A DNA stretch of 64,000 nucleotides from Streptococcus mitis (GCF_000722765.2 NZ_CP028415.1:874501-938500), one strand, 5' to 3'. Positions 28,806 through 39,002 are shown, counted from the first letter of the stretch. The notes: a model not told the origin generated them from the letters alone. Program-made: numbers and translations.

Positions 28806-29643
28806 CGAGGTCTTCCAATGTATCTAAGGTATAGTTACCGAGTTTGCCGTCGCGGACTTCCTTCACGAAGAGACTGTAGAAACGGTCATAGTCATCACGG
28901 AAACCGAGGGCACGGGTCATGTCCATAATAATAACAGGCGCTTCTTCTTCAATTTTCATTTGTTTGAAGCGTTCGGCCAACTTTTCTGGATAATGTTCTT
29001 TGAAATAATTGAGACCAAAAATGGTTACCTCGTCCATAGGAAGCAACTGGTCTTTGATAGCTCCAGTCAAGGCCAACTTAAGCGCAACAGTTTCATCCTC
29101 AAACTTAGGCCAGAGAATCCCTGGTGTATCCAAGATTTCCAGGTCTTTATTGGTTTTGAGCCATTGTTGTCCCTTGGTAACCCCTGGTTTATTGCCGACA
29201 ACGGCAATTTTCTTACCAGCTAAACGGTTCATAAGAGTGGATTTACCAGCATTTGGAATTCCAATAATCATGGTACGCAAGGTTTCAATTTGAATTCCAC
29301 GTTCTTTTTGGTGAGCAATCTTATCCGCCATGAGCTTTTTGGCCGCATCTGTTACAACTTTTACAGTCACTTGCTCTTTGGAGTTGATAGCTAGCGTCTG
29401 AATTCCTTGTGATTCAAAATACTGGCGCCATTCCTTGGTCATTGCTGGGTCAGCCAAATCCGCCTTGTTTAAAATCAAGAGTTTTGGTTTGTCACCAACA
29501 ATTTTGGTCAACATAGGATTTTGACTAGATAGAGGTAAGCGTGCATCCACCAAAATCGTTACAAAATCAACAAATTTTAAATTTTCCTGAACCTGTCGAC
29601 GAGCTTTAGACATGTGACCAGGAAACCATTGAATAGTAGCCAT
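28792..29643 (-). CDS. rbgA: Ribosome biogenesis GTPase RbgA (YlqF)
   Basis: 283-residue circularly permuted GTPase needed for late 50S assembly. G motifs appear in permuted order: G4 NKAD (~59), then G1 GIPNAGKSTL (~129), G2 and G3 DTPG (~173). The N-terminus IQWFPGHMSKARR is diagnostic. RBS AAGGAGATATATT precedes ATG. First gene of rbgA-rnhB-clc. Confidence 0.95.
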   Translation of the reverse strand: MATIQWFPGHMSKARRQVQENLKFVDFVTILVDARLPLSSQNPMLTKIVGDKPKLLILNKADLADPAMTKEWRQYFESQGIQTLAINSKEQVTVKVVTDAAKKLMADKIAHQKERGIQIETLRTMIIGIPNAGKSTLMNRLAGKKIAVVGNKPGVTKGQQWLKTNKDLEILDTPGILWPKFEDETVALKLALTGAIKDQLLPMDEVTIFGLNYFKEHYPEKLAERFKQMKIEEEAPVIIMDMTRALGFRDDYDRFYSLFVKEVRDGKLGNYTLDTLEDLDGDD

Positions 29644-29847
29644 AATATATCTCCTTCGGATTGAAAAATTCTAAAACGTTTTCTTTCTTATCCTCTATTC
29701 TATCATAAATTAGCCTTTTTTGCATGGTCTTTAGGCTATGAGAAATTTATTAAACATAATTTTATTTATGTCTTTTACAATACAGTAAACTTATATAAAG
29801 GATATTAGACTTCAAAAAGAGGATTTTCATTGCACTCAATATCAAAA

Positions 29848-29871
29848 AAGAAGATGAAAAATCATCTTCTT
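29848..29871 (-). terminator. Terminator of the LPXTG adhesin gene
   Basis: AAGAAGATGA (29848-29857) and TCATCTTCTT (29862-29871), 4-nt loop, followed on the minus strand by six T. Confidence 0.85.
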
Positions 29872-29886
29872 AAAAACTCATAGTTT

Positions 29887-32800
29887 TTAGTCTTCTTTTT
29901 TCTTGCGAGAAAGAAGTACAAATCCACTTAGTGCTCCAAGAAGTCCAAGTGCTCCAAGGTTAGCATTAGCTTCTGTACCTGTGTTTGGTAATTCCTCTCT
30001 TCTACTTGTCTCAGAAGTCGGAGTATTTGCTTCTGGAGTGTTTGGAGTTGGAATTTGACTTTCTGGTGTTGGAATAGTCGGATCTTGTGGAGTTGGCATC
30101 GGTGTGGTCGGTTTCTGTGGAACAGGATTATTAGGCTCTACTGGTGTTATCTTTTCAAATTTATGAATTGTGACACCATCTTTTGTTACAGTTGTAATCA
30201 ATCGATATCCAGGTATATTTCCTGGTTCATGAGTTCCAGGTTTTTCTGGTTTCAATGGCTTACCGTTTTCATCCACCCAGATTGTAATATGATTACTTTC
30301 TGGAGTTGGTTTTACCGGTTCTTCCGGACTAGGTGTATTTGGAACTTTTACATACTCAATCGGTGTATCCTTACCAGGTTCTGTTGGTACCGCTGGTGGA
30401 ATGTATCCTTGTGTTGGATCATTTGGCACTTTTGGTTGTAACGGTGTTTCACCAATCTTCGGTGTGTATCCTGGTACATACGGAATTACTGGTACATTTG
30501 GTGTATTAGGATCCGTTGGATCACCAGGCTTAGTTGGATCTGTTGGATGGTTTGGATATGGTAGTGGCGTTGGTGTTTCTACACCTGGCACTTTTGGTAT
30601 CCATGAACCAAGTTTCTTGTAAACCACTTCAATCGTTTGATTTGTAACAGTTGGTGTTATTCCTTTTCTTTCAGCAACTTCTTTTTGAGCTGGGTCTTTA
30701 AGGATGTAACCTTTAACTACTGGTGATGATACTTTATCAAATGTACTATCTCCACCAACTGCTTTCCATTCTCCATAAGTAATCTCACCTGTTACTACGT
30801 TAATCTTAGCTTCACGTGTAAATGTAACTTTGTCTGTTGATGGTTCAGAAACTTTGTTTCCAGTCTCGTCAACATAGTTGATTGTACGTGTAACTTCTTT
30901 TTCTAAGTCAGATTTTGCTAATCCAGTTTCTGGCCATTTTGGTCCTTCTGGTTTATCTGGATCTACTGGATCATTTGGATTTTTCGGCTCTGTTACTGTT
31001 ACTGTACGTTCCTTAACTAATAATTTGAATACTTGTGTTGGATCTCCATCTGTTGGATCTTTTTCTTTATCAAATTTTTGATCTTTCAACAAGTCTTTAT
31101 TCTCAACTATATATCCACGTTTTTCTAAGTCTGCAATCTTAGCTGTTACTGAATCTGCTGGAATTGGTTCACCTGTTTTACCTGAAAGCTCTACTTTCTC
31201 TTCAGGTAGTTCAACCTCTGTACCTGTTGTTGTATTGAATACTTTCACTACAGCTTTTTGAGGATCTTTTGAATACTCAATTGGTGTATCTTCGCCTGGT
31301 GTGTTTGGAATTGGTGGCACCTTGTATCCATTTTCTGGATTATTTGGATCAACTGGTTCTAACGGTGTTTCGCCAATCTTCGGTGTGTATCCTGGTACAT
31401 AAGGAATTACTGGTACATTTGGTGTATTCGGATCCGTTGGATCTCCAGGTTTCGTTGGATCTGTTGGATGGTTTGGATATGGTAGTGGTGTTGGTGTTTC
31501 TACACCTGGCACTTTTGGTATCCATGAACCAAGTTTCTTGTAAACCACTTCAATCGTTTGATTTGCAACAGTTGGTGTTATTCCTTTTCTTTCAGCAACT
31601 ACTTTTTGAGCTGGGTCTTTTAAGATATAACCTTTAACTACTGGTGATTTCACCGCATCAAATGTACTATCTCCACCAACTGCATTCCAGTCACTACCTT
31701 TGCCCTTGAATGTCACTTTATCTGTAGATGGTTTAGCTAATTCATTACCTTTTTCATCCACGTATTTGATTGTACGTGTCACTTCTTTTGTACCAGTTGT
31801 TTCTGGTTGTTCAGGATTAGGTGTGTTTGGCACTTTTTCATACGTAATCGGCGTATCCTCACCTGGTGTTGTTGGCACTGGTGGAATGTATCCTTGCGTT
31901 GGATCATTTGGCACTTTTGGTTCTAACGGTGTTTCGCCAATCTTCGGTGTGTATCCTGGTACATAAGGAATTACTGGTACATTTGGTGTATTAGGATCCG
32001 TTGGATCACCAGGCTTAGTTGGATCTGTTGGATGGTTTGGATATGGTAGTGGCGTTGGTGTTTCTACACCTGGCACTTTTGGTATCCAACTTCCTAGTTT
32101 AGTATAAACTACTTTTTGATCTAATCCTGTCGAATCTGCATTTGTTTCCACTTTATCTACTGAAGCTTTGTCTGCTACATAGCCTGTTAATGTAGGTGTG
32201 TCTACTTTTGCTAATTCTTTGTCCGCACTTTCCCAATTTCCATATGTGATTGTTCCTGTAACTGCATTATATGTTGCACTACGTTTGAAGTGGGCTGTTT
32301 GTGTTACAGTTGGTTTCGCATCTGCTATTTCAGGTCCGTCTGCAGTTTCTTTCTTAACGTAAGTAATTGTACGTGTTACTTCTTTTTCTAAGTCAGATTT
32401 TGCTAATCCAGTTTCTGGCCATTTTGGTCCTTCTGGTTTATCTGGATCTACTGGATCATTTGGATTTTTCGGCTCTGTTACTGTTACTGTACGTTCCTTA
32501 ACTAGTAATTTGAATACTTGCGTTGGATCTCCATCTGTTGGATCTTTTTCCTTATCAAATTTTTGATTATTTAATAAGTCTTTGTTTTCAACTACATATC
32601 CACGTTTTTCTAAGTCTGCAATCTTAGCTGTTACTGAATCTGTTGGAATTGCTGAATCTGTTGTTCCGTTATCAATACTTACTTTCTCAGCTGGTATTTC
32701 TACCTCTGTTCCTGTTGTTGTATTGAATACTTTCACCACTGCTTTTTGTGGATCTGCCACATACTCAATCGGTGTATCCTTACCAGGTTCTGTTGGTACC

Positions 32801-35800
32801 GCTGGTGGAATGTATCCTTGTGTTGGATCATTTGGCACTTTTGGTTGTAACGGAGTTTCACCAATCTTCGGTGTATATCCTGGTACATATGGAATTACTG
32901 GTACATTTGGTGTATTAGGATCCGTTGGATCTCCAGGTTTCGTTGGATCTGTTGGATGGTTTGGATATGGTAGTGGTGTTGGTGTTTCTACACCTGGCAC
33001 TTTTGGTACCCAACTTCCTAGTTTAGTATAAACTACTTTTTGATCTAATCCTGTCGACTCTGCATTTGTTTCCACTTTATCTACTGAAGCTTTGTCTGCT
33101 ACATAGCCTGTTAATGTAGGTGTGTCTACTTTTGCTAATTCTTTGTCCGCACTTTCCCAATTTCCATATGTGATTGTTCCTGTAACTGCATTATATGTTG
33201 CACTACGTTTGAAGTGGGCTGTTTGTTTCTTAGTTGGTTTCGCATCCGCTATTTCTGGTCCATCCGCAGTTTCTTTCTTAACATAAGTAATCGTACGTGT
33301 TACTTCTTTTTCTAAGTCAGATTTTGCCAATCCAGTTGCTGGCCATTTTGGTCCTTCTGGTTTATCTGGATCTACTGGATCATTTGGATTTTTCGGCTCT
33401 GTTACTGTTACTGTACGTTCCTTAACTAATAATTTGAATACTTGTGTTGGATCTCCATCTGTTGGATCTTTTTCTTTATCAAATTTTTGATCTTTCAACA
33501 AGTCTTTATTTTCAACTATATATCCACGTTTTTCTAAGTCTGCAATCTTAGCTGTTACTGAATCTGTTGGAATTGCTGAATCTGTTGTTCCGTTATCAAT
33601 ACTTACTTTCTCAGCTGGTATTTCTACCTCTGTTCCTGTTGTTGTATTGAATACTTTCACCACTGCTTTTTGTGGATCTGCCGCATACTCAATCGGTGTA
33701 TCCATACCAGGTTCTGTTGGTACCGCTGGTGGAATGTATCCTTGTGTTGGATCATTTGGCACTTTTGGTACTAACGGTGTTCCTCCTACACTTGGTGTAT
33801 ATCCTGGTACATATGGTATTACTGGTACATTTGGTGTATTCGGATCCGTTGGATCTCCAGGCTTAGTTGGATCTGTCGGATTGTTTGGATATGGTTTAGG
33901 TGTCATATCTGTTCCTGTCGGTGGTGTTACACCTTCTGGTAATCTTGGCACCCAACTTCCTAGTTTAGTATAAACTACTTTTTGATCTAATCCTGTCGAA
34001 TCTGCATTTGTTGCCACTTTATCTACTGAAGCTTTGTCTGCTACATAGCCTGTTAATGTAGGTGTGTCTACTTTTGCTAATTCTTTGTCCGCACTTTCCC
34101 AATTTCCGTATGTGATTGTTCCTGTAACTGCATTATATGTTGCACTACGTTTGAAGTGGGCTGTTTGTGTTACAGTTGGTTTTGCGTCTGGAATTTCTTC
34201 TCCATTTGGAGTGTCTTTCTTAACATAAGTAATCGTACGTGTAACATCTTTTTCTAAGTCAGATTTTGCTAATCCAGTTGCTGGCCATTTTGGTCCGTCC
34301 GGAACATTAGGATCAACCGGTGTATTTGGAGTTGGTGGTTCTGTTACTGGCACAACTTTTTCTTTTACAGTAATCGTATATTCCTGACTTGGAATTTGAC
34401 CTTCTGTGTCTTCTACAGTATCAACTGTTTTATCACCACTTGTAAATGTGTCTCCAACAATCTCATATCCAGCATTTTTCAATTCTGTAATCTTAGTATT
34501 AACTTCATCAGTTGAAAATTCTTTTCCTACTTCACCTTCTAGTGTAATATCATTATATCCAGTCAATGCTTCTGTTGCTGTCTCAGATGTTTGTTTCTTG
34601 AAATGAACGACACCTTTACCTGTAGGCGGCGTAGTTCTTTCTTCATATACAAATGTAATCACTGTATTTTTCTTTGTGATACTTCCATTTGGTCTATCAG
34701 ATGAAGTTTCTAATCCTCCACCAACTGATCTTAAAGCATAATATTTTCCATTAGTCGCTTTAAAAGACGAAACTTTTTTTGAATTCACATCATAGTCTGT
34801 ACCAATCAGTACATCTTTTCTTACCAAATAGCCATTATCCGTTTTTTCTCCAGCTTTTTTAGCATCTGCATCAGTGATTGGTAAATTATTTCCATTAGTA
34901 TCAACATAACGAACAGTAACATCTCCTGACATAGCTGCTCTTACTTCTGATGTCTTTTTACTCTTGTCAATTTCTTCTTTTATTTTTTTCTCTTGGTCTT
35001 CAGTAATCTTACCTTGCTCTTTTAACTTGGTAAGAATACGTTTTGCTAATTCTTTAGACGGTTCTACAGTATCTTGGATGACTGAGAAATCGGCTAGAAT
35101 CGGCATATTATACTGAATACGAGAACTTTGAGAGTTTACCCCAACTCTTTCATTATCAGATGGAATTACTTGTACAGTATACGATACAATATCCGCTCCT
35201 AAAGGAATGTCCGCAGTAGAGAAGTATCCTGGTTTTCCTAGTTTGCTATATCCAGGACCCACTGCTTCCTTAATCTTAGCCGACAGTTCTTCATCAGAAA
35301 TCACATTCGTTCGCTCAATCCCTTTGTCTACCCCTATAAAGTGGGAGAAGTGTTTGAATTCTTCAGAACCAGCTCTAGCCCAACCATGATTAAGATTATT
35401 CGCTTTTGTATTTGTATTCTCTCTATCAAAGGTTTGGGGATTAGCACCATATGCATCAGCACTTAGAGTTGCTGCTATATTTGACCCTTGAATACCAACT
35501 TCCTTGCTACCGTTTCTAGCGGCAGTATATGTGTATTTATCTGTTTCAACTTCCAGCTGATCATCGTTAACATGATAGGTAATTTTCTTAGCACCTGGTA
35601 TAAGAGTAGTGAGTAATCTATATGCTCTGTCATCAGCTTTAGCTTGAGAACTACCTGAACTTAGCCAAGTTGGGGTATTAGGATTATCTTTATCAGCATT
35701 TTTCAATAAATTATTCAAGTCATTTGATAGCCCTGGAGTTGTCCGAGATGTATTTGTGAAAGTTTTCTTCCACTCTGAATCTTTTTTCCCTGATTTTGCT

Positions 35801-37455
35801 ATACTTAGGAATTCTTCAGTAACATTCATCACAATATCGCCTTGTTTTTTAGCTTCTTCCGTTGCTTCTTCTACAATTTGATCGTATACTTTTTGTTGCT
35901 CTGGTGTATAATCTTTTTCTTTTGTTCCTCTTAATAATGAATTAGCTTTTACTTTCGGATTTTTAATTTTATTAACACGATATTCAAACTCAGTTTTTAA
36001 AAATTTCAAAATGCTTTCATGTGCCGATTCAACATTCAAACCTTTCTTATACAACTCTTCATTCTGAACGATTTCAGCTACACGAGAAATAGTTTCATCA
36101 TAAACTTTTGTTTCTTCGCCCTTACTATTTTGAGCTTTAATTACTACTCGATAACTTCCTTTAGAACCGTTAATATCTGTGATGTACCCTGTCACAAAAT
36201 CAACACGAACACGACTTCCGTATTTAGTAGAAAAGGCTGCGAATTTCTTCTCTATCCCATTGTAGCCAACGACACCTGGAGAATATTTATTAAATTTATC
36301 CTTTTCTAAAAGATGAAGTTTATTAAAATCAGTGCTACTCAAATTCGCACGTTCATTCGGAGTACGTGGATCATATGTAGAATTATCCACTACAGTTTCA
36401 GTACGATTGGCACGTGTACGCCCTTTAACAAGCATCAGCATATAATCAAAACGACGATCTAAGGCTTGCTCATGCACATAGATGTTATCTAAGGCATCTG
36501 CCCCAAGCATACCACCTTGTTCAATTATCGGAATCCCATTCTCAGTTTGTCCAACTTTATGCCAACCTGTGAAGTAACCTTGTGCGTTCTTTCTACCGAT
36601 AGCGAACTTACCTTTGTTTCCATCTTCATCAATGGCATGCCAACCACCAAAGTCATGAAGTTCTCTAATTTCACCCGGTTGAAGAGGTACACCCTCTGGA
36701 TTCTCAGCAGTCTTATCAAATCGAAGTTCTCTTCCTAGAGTATCCATATTTTTCAAGTATGAACGCTCGTTATTTTGGAAGTCATCCGGCATATGTTGGA
36801 TAATCTTCCACATATCTTCAACTGTAGCAGTATGATCAGGATCATCGAAACTCAAGTTAGCATTTGGATCATGTGCTCCAGGCTCATCTCCTTTTGGTAT
36901 ATTTACACCTGGTTGATCTGGTTTTACTGTAGCCCCCTTACGTCCGGTTAGAGCTGAGTTTAATGCTTCGTTATTTCCAGTTGAAGACCCGTCAGGTGTC
37001 TCAGTTCCAGTAGAAGCATTAGAAGTTCCGCCAGCAGGAGCATCTCCTACTTCTCTTCTTACACGGCGACCTCTAGTATTAGCAGACGTAGACGCTTCTG
37101 TCGGCTGCGCTACATTATTGATTTCTTTATTTTCTACTGGTTTCGTATTATTAGTTGCTAAAGTTTCTTTATTTTCTTTCTTTTTAGGTGTTGTTGACTC
37201 TGTTGATTTTCCAGAAGCATCTGGATTTTGAGCAGGCTCCGCCCTATAGCTAGAGGAAGTCAGACTGTTAGGTTGGCTTGTCTCCGGTTCTGGAGACGGA
37301 CTAGAGTGACTTGCCCCTCCATCAGTAGTAGTTTTCGTTTCAGCGTGTACCACACCTGCCCCCATGGCAAGGTATAAAGCACCTATGACGACACTAGCTG
37401 CACCGACACTTACTTTTCGAATACTATATTTTAGTTGTTTATCAAATTTACCCAT
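29887..37455 (-). CDS. Giant LPXTG-anchored mucin-binding-type surface protein
   Basis: 2522 residues. YSIRK signal peptide (1-~38), Ser/Thr/Pro-rich stretch (~40-165), unrecognised N-terminal domain (~170-840, with GGWHAID, GYFTGWHKVG, NHGWARAGSEEFKHF), a MucBP-like unit (~843-945), then ~1500 residues of alternating modules. These are four MucBP-like (KAVVKVFNTTTGTEVEIP), five Muc_B2-like (EVTRTITYVKK..LTGYVADKASV) and five near-identical Pro-rich linkers (NHPTDPTKPGDPTDPNTPNV). C-terminal LPNTG (L ~2489), membrane helix and RKKKED. ATG 37455 follows GGAG; the frame extends to a TTG at 37467. Known role of such repeats is mucus/glycan adhesion; ligand here is unknown. There is no HExxH, so it is not the IgA1 protease I recall at this site in pneumococcus. 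Confidence 0.9.
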   Translation of the reverse strand: MGKFDKQLKYSIRKVSVGAASVVIGALYLAMGAGVVHAETKTTTDGGASHSSPSPEPETSQPNSLTSSSYRAEPAQNPDASGKSTESTTPKKKENKETLATNNTKPVENKEINNVAQPTEASTSANTRGRRVRREVGDAPAGGTSNASTGTETPDGSSTGNNEALNSALTGRKGATVKPDQPGVNIPKGDEPGAHDPNANLSFDDPDHTATVEDMWKIIQHMPDDFQNNERSYLKNMDTLGRELRFDKTAENPEGVPLQPGEIRELHDFGGWHAIDEDGNKGKFAIGRKNAQGYFTGWHKVGQTENGIPIIEQGGMLGADALDNIYVHEQALDRRFDYMLMLVKGRTRANRTETVVDNSTYDPRTPNERANLSSTDFNKLHLLEKDKFNKYSPGVVGYNGIEKKFAAFSTKYGSRVRVDFVTGYITDINGSKGSYRVVIKAQNSKGEETKVYDETISRVAEIVQNEELYKKGLNVESAHESILKFLKTEFEYRVNKIKNPKVKANSLLRGTKEKDYTPEQQKVYDQIVEEATEEAKKQGDIVMNVTEEFLSIAKSGKKDSEWKKTFTNTSRTTPGLSNDLNNLLKNADKDNPNTPTWLSSGSSQAKADDRAYRLLTTLIPGAKKITYHVNDDQLEVETDKYTYTAARNGSKEVGIQGSNIAATLSADAYGANPQTFDRENTNTKANNLNHGWARAGSEEFKHFSHFIGVDKGIERTNVISDEELSAKIKEAVGPGYSKLGKPGYFSTADIPLGADIVSYTVQVIPSDNERVGVNSQSSRIQYNMPILADFSVIQDTVEPSKELAKRILTKLKEQGKITEDQEKKIKEEIDKSKKTSEVRAAMSGDVTVRYVDTNGNNLPITDADAKKAGEKTDNGYLVRKDVLIGTDYDVNSKKVSSFKATNGKYYALRSVGGGLETSSDRPNGSITKKNTVITFVYEERTTPPTGKGVVHFKKQTSETATEALTGYNDITLEGEVGKEFSTDEVNTKITELKNAGYEIVGDTFTSGDKTVDTVEDTEGQIPSQEYTITVKEKVVPVTEPPTPNTPVDPNVPDGPKWPATGLAKSDLEKDVTRTITYVKKDTPNGEEIPDAKPTVTQTAHFKRSATYNAVTGTITYGNWESADKELAKVDTPTLTGYVADKASVDKVATNADSTGLDQKVVYTKLGSWVPRLPEGVTPPTGTDMTPKPYPNNPTDPTKPGDPTDPNTPNVPVIPYVPGYTPSVGGTPLVPKVPNDPTQGYIPPAVPTEPGMDTPIEYAADPQKAVVKVFNTTTGTEVEIPAEKVSIDNGTTDSAIPTDSVTAKIADLEKRGYIVENKDLLKDQKFDKEKDPTDGDPTQVFKLLVKERTVTVTEPKNPNDPVDPDKPEGPKWPATGLAKSDLEKEVTRTITYVKKETADGPEIADAKPTKKQTAHFKRSATYNAVTGTITYGNWESADKELAKVDTPTLTGYVADKASVDKVETNAESTGLDQKVVYTKLGSWVPKVPGVETPTPLPYPNHPTDPTKPGDPTDPNTPNVPVIPYVPGYTPKIGETPLQPKVPNDPTQGYIPPAVPTEPGKDTPIEYVADPQKAVVKVFNTTTGTEVEIPAEKVSIDNGTTDSAIPTDSVTAKIADLEKRGYVVENKDLLNNQKFDKEKDPTDGDPTQVFKLLVKERTVTVTEPKNPNDPVDPDKPEGPKWPETGLAKSDLEKEVTRTITYVKKETADGPEIADAKPTVTQTAHFKRSATYNAVTGTITYGNWESADKELAKVDTPTLTGYVADKASVDKVETNADSTGLDQKVVYTKLGSWIPKVPGVETPTPLPYPNHPTDPTKPGDPTDPNTPNVPVIPYVPGYTPKIGETPLEPKVPNDPTQGYIPPVPTTPGEDTPITYEKVPNTPNPEQPETTGTKEVTRTIKYVDEKGNELAKPSTDKVTFKGKGSDWNAVGGDSTFDAVKSPVVKGYILKDPAQKVVAERKGITPTVANQTIEVVYKKLGSWIPKVPGVETPTPLPYPNHPTDPTKPGDPTDPNTPNVPVIPYVPGYTPKIGETPLEPVDPNNPENGYKVPPIPNTPGEDTPIEYSKDPQKAVVKVFNTTTGTEVELPEEKVELSGKTGEPIPADSVTAKIADLEKRGYIVENKDLLKDQKFDKEKDPTDGDPTQVFKLLVKERTVTVTEPKNPNDPVDPDKPEGPKWPETGLAKSDLEKEVTRTINYVDETGNKVSEPSTDKVTFTREAKINVVTGEITYGEWKAVGGDSTFDKVSSPVVKGYILKDPAQKEVAERKGITPTVTNQTIEVVYKKLGSWIPKVPGVETPTPLPYPNHPTDPTKPGDPTDPNTPNVPVIPYVPGYTPKIGETPLQPKVPNDPTQGYIPPAVPTEPGKDTPIEYVKVPNTPSPEEPVKPTPESNHITIWVDENGKPLKPEKPGTHEPGNIPGYRLITTVTKDGVTIHKFEKITPVEPNNPVPQKPTTPMPTPQDPTIPTPESQIPTPNTPEANTPTSETSRREELPNTGTEANANLGALGLLGALSGFVLLSRKKKED
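30340..34610 (-). repeat. Long-period tandem repeats inside the adhesin gene
   Basis: Near-identical DNA blocks encode the adhesin modules. The Pro-rich linker recurs at about 30415-30620, 31365-31540, 31915-32095, 32845-33030 and 33765-33970, the last (protein-proximal) copy being the most diverged. Neighbouring Muc_B2-like blocks at ~32100-32450 and ~33010-33360 also differ by only a few bases. Such identity favours recombination and length variation, and makes the region prone to misassembly. Confidence 0.88.
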
Positions 37456-37519
37456 TTTAGACTCCAATTATCAAATAGCAGATATATTTATACATATTAG
37501 CATAGAATAATCTGATTCT

Positions 37520-37548
37520 ATTATACATCAAGTTAATCTATTTAACAA
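37520..37548 (-). promoter_or_regulatory. Promoter of the adhesin gene
   Basis: Minus strand -35 TTGTTA (37543-37548), 17 bp, -10 TATAAT (37520-37525), giving a ~58-nt leader. The rest of the gap up to 37773 is very AT-rich with nothing else recognised. Confidence 0.72.
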
Positions 37549-37773
37549 GGAAAAAAGAATATTGTAAAAATAGCTTTATTAAATTGGAAACTATGAAAAA
37601 ACATTGAAAATTCTATGTTTTTCCCCATTTTTTAAAAAAATTAATAAAGGCTTGATATAAACAAAAAAACAACATAAACATATGTTGACATTTGTTTTAT
37701 AAATAAAAATATATACATTTTGTTGCATGTGAAATAGAAATTGTATTTTAAAAGTAAAAAAAGTATAAGAAAT

Positions 37774-37803
37774 AATCCTACCCTGGTTATACAAGGTAGG
37801 ATT
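37774..37803 (-). terminator. Terminator of the rexBA unit
   Basis: AATCCTACC (37774-37782) and GGTAGGATT (37795-37803) around a 12-nt loop, T-rich on the minus strand, just past the stop of the 392-residue gene. Confidence 0.75.
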
Positions 37804-37806
37804 TGT

Positions 37807-38985
37807 TCATATAAGTAGTCGTTCTAAAAATGGTTTAATACAGTTGATGAGAATCCCCTCTATCCAGCTTTCCTGTGCTGAGGAGAGATGATCTGTCTGG
37901 AGACTTTCTTTTAGAAAATCTCGAACTTGTTCTGGTGCGATTTCAAACTCAAAGGCTTTCATTTTATAGAAAAAGTCGAGCAGATGATCTGACAGGTATG
38001 CGGTTGAAAAAGGCACTTCTCCACTTTTTCGATATTCTAATAAGAGGCGAGCAAAGCGGGATTTTTCTTCAGGAAGCTCACGAAAATAGGAATTGAGGAG
38101 CCAGGTCTGCTTCTGCTTTCTTTCAATTGGATCCTGACTAGCAATTCGTTGGTCTTTTTCCAACTCTTTTTGGTATTGTTTGGCCTTGATAGCCCGTTCT
38201 GTTCGATTTTTACCAAAAAGAATTTTCTCCCACTTGCGTTCTTCTTGAGTCAAGGTCTCCGTAAAGCCAAAGTAATCTTGATAGGCCCGTTCTGCTGGGC
38301 CCATGGCTAGGACCAGATTGTCTGCATATTGCTTGGCGATTTTATCTCTCTTCTTGCGCTCTTTCTCTGCCTGGATACGGAGTTCCTGTTCGTAGTCAAT
38401 TTTCTCCTTACCTAGCTTGACAAGGTAGAGTTGGTCATCTGGTTTTCCAAGTAAAAAGGGCTTAATACACTTTTCAAGGACTTCCTCCATACGAGCCTTC
38501 TTCTTAGGATCTGCCTTGGTCCAACTTCCTCCTTGAAAGACTTCTAGGAAGAGCTGATAGTCTTTCTCAGGTGAGAACTGATTGCCACGATTAGGCTTGA
38601 AAACACCTTTTTCCCAGAGCCACTTTAGAAGACGCTCGTCAAAGTCACTCTTATTGACCTTGATTTTCTCCTTTTTCTGGGCTTTTCTGGTCAGATTTTC
38701 AACCTTTCTGAGCAATTTTTCTTCCTCTTCTAGTTGCTGGTCAAGGGTCAATCGATGAAAATGACGAACACAATCACTACCAATCGGAAAGAGGCGTTGG
38801 CCTGTGACACCGTTAAAGAGTTCATAAGCGTATTTGATGGCATTCCCACAGATACAATTGCTACGGCCGATACCGTTAAAAATCAAGGAAACTTCATTCC
38901 ATTCCTTGGTAGCTTGTTCCCAAGTATTCGCTTTTGAAGCCTGTAAAACTGCATCATGTAGGGATTTTCTAACTGGAAGTGTCAT
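37807..38985 (-). CDS. Conserved-looking protein of unknown function downstream of rexA
   Basis: 392 residues, highly charged and helical, no signal or membrane segment. Near the N-terminus is a small Cys cluster, SNCICGNAIKYAYELFNGVTG..PIGSDCVRHF (~43-75), that could bind zinc. A long Lys/Glu-rich helical stretch follows (~85-290, e.g. KAQKKEKIKVNK, RIQAEKERKKRDK). It starts 17 bp after rexA with RBS AAAGGAG and shares its terminator, so it is part of the rexBA transcript. A DNA-related role is suggested only by context. Confidence 0.75.
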   Translation of the reverse strand: MTLPVRKSLHDAVLQASKANTWEQATKEWNEVSLIFNGIGRSNCICGNAIKYAYELFNGVTGQRLFPIGSDCVRHFHRLTLDQQLEEEEKLLRKVENLTRKAQKKEKIKVNKSDFDERLLKWLWEKGVFKPNRGNQFSPEKDYQLFLEVFQGGSWTKADPKKKARMEEVLEKCIKPFLLGKPDDQLYLVKLGKEKIDYEQELRIQAEKERKKRDKIAKQYADNLVLAMGPAERAYQDYFGFTETLTQEERKWEKILFGKNRTERAIKAKQYQKELEKDQRIASQDPIERKQKQTWLLNSYFRELPEEKSRFARLLLEYRKSGEVPFSTAYLSDHLLDFFYKMKAFEFEIAPEQVRDFLKESLQTDHLSSAQESWIEGILINCIKPFLERLLI

Positions 38986-39002
38986 GAGGTCTCCTTTCTA
39001 GA

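Noticed and set aside
29770-29850. Degenerate BOX element
   Set aside because: Only about 11 bases (GATTTTCATTG) resemble the boxA end; too short to support.
30340-34610. CRISPR-like or intergenic tandem array
   Set aside because: The repeats lie in one continuous open reading frame, with module periods of hundreds of bases and no short spacers.
29887-37455. IgA1 protease / zinc metalloprotease at this locus
   Set aside because: No HExxH motif or protease core; the repeats are MucBP/Muc_B2-like.
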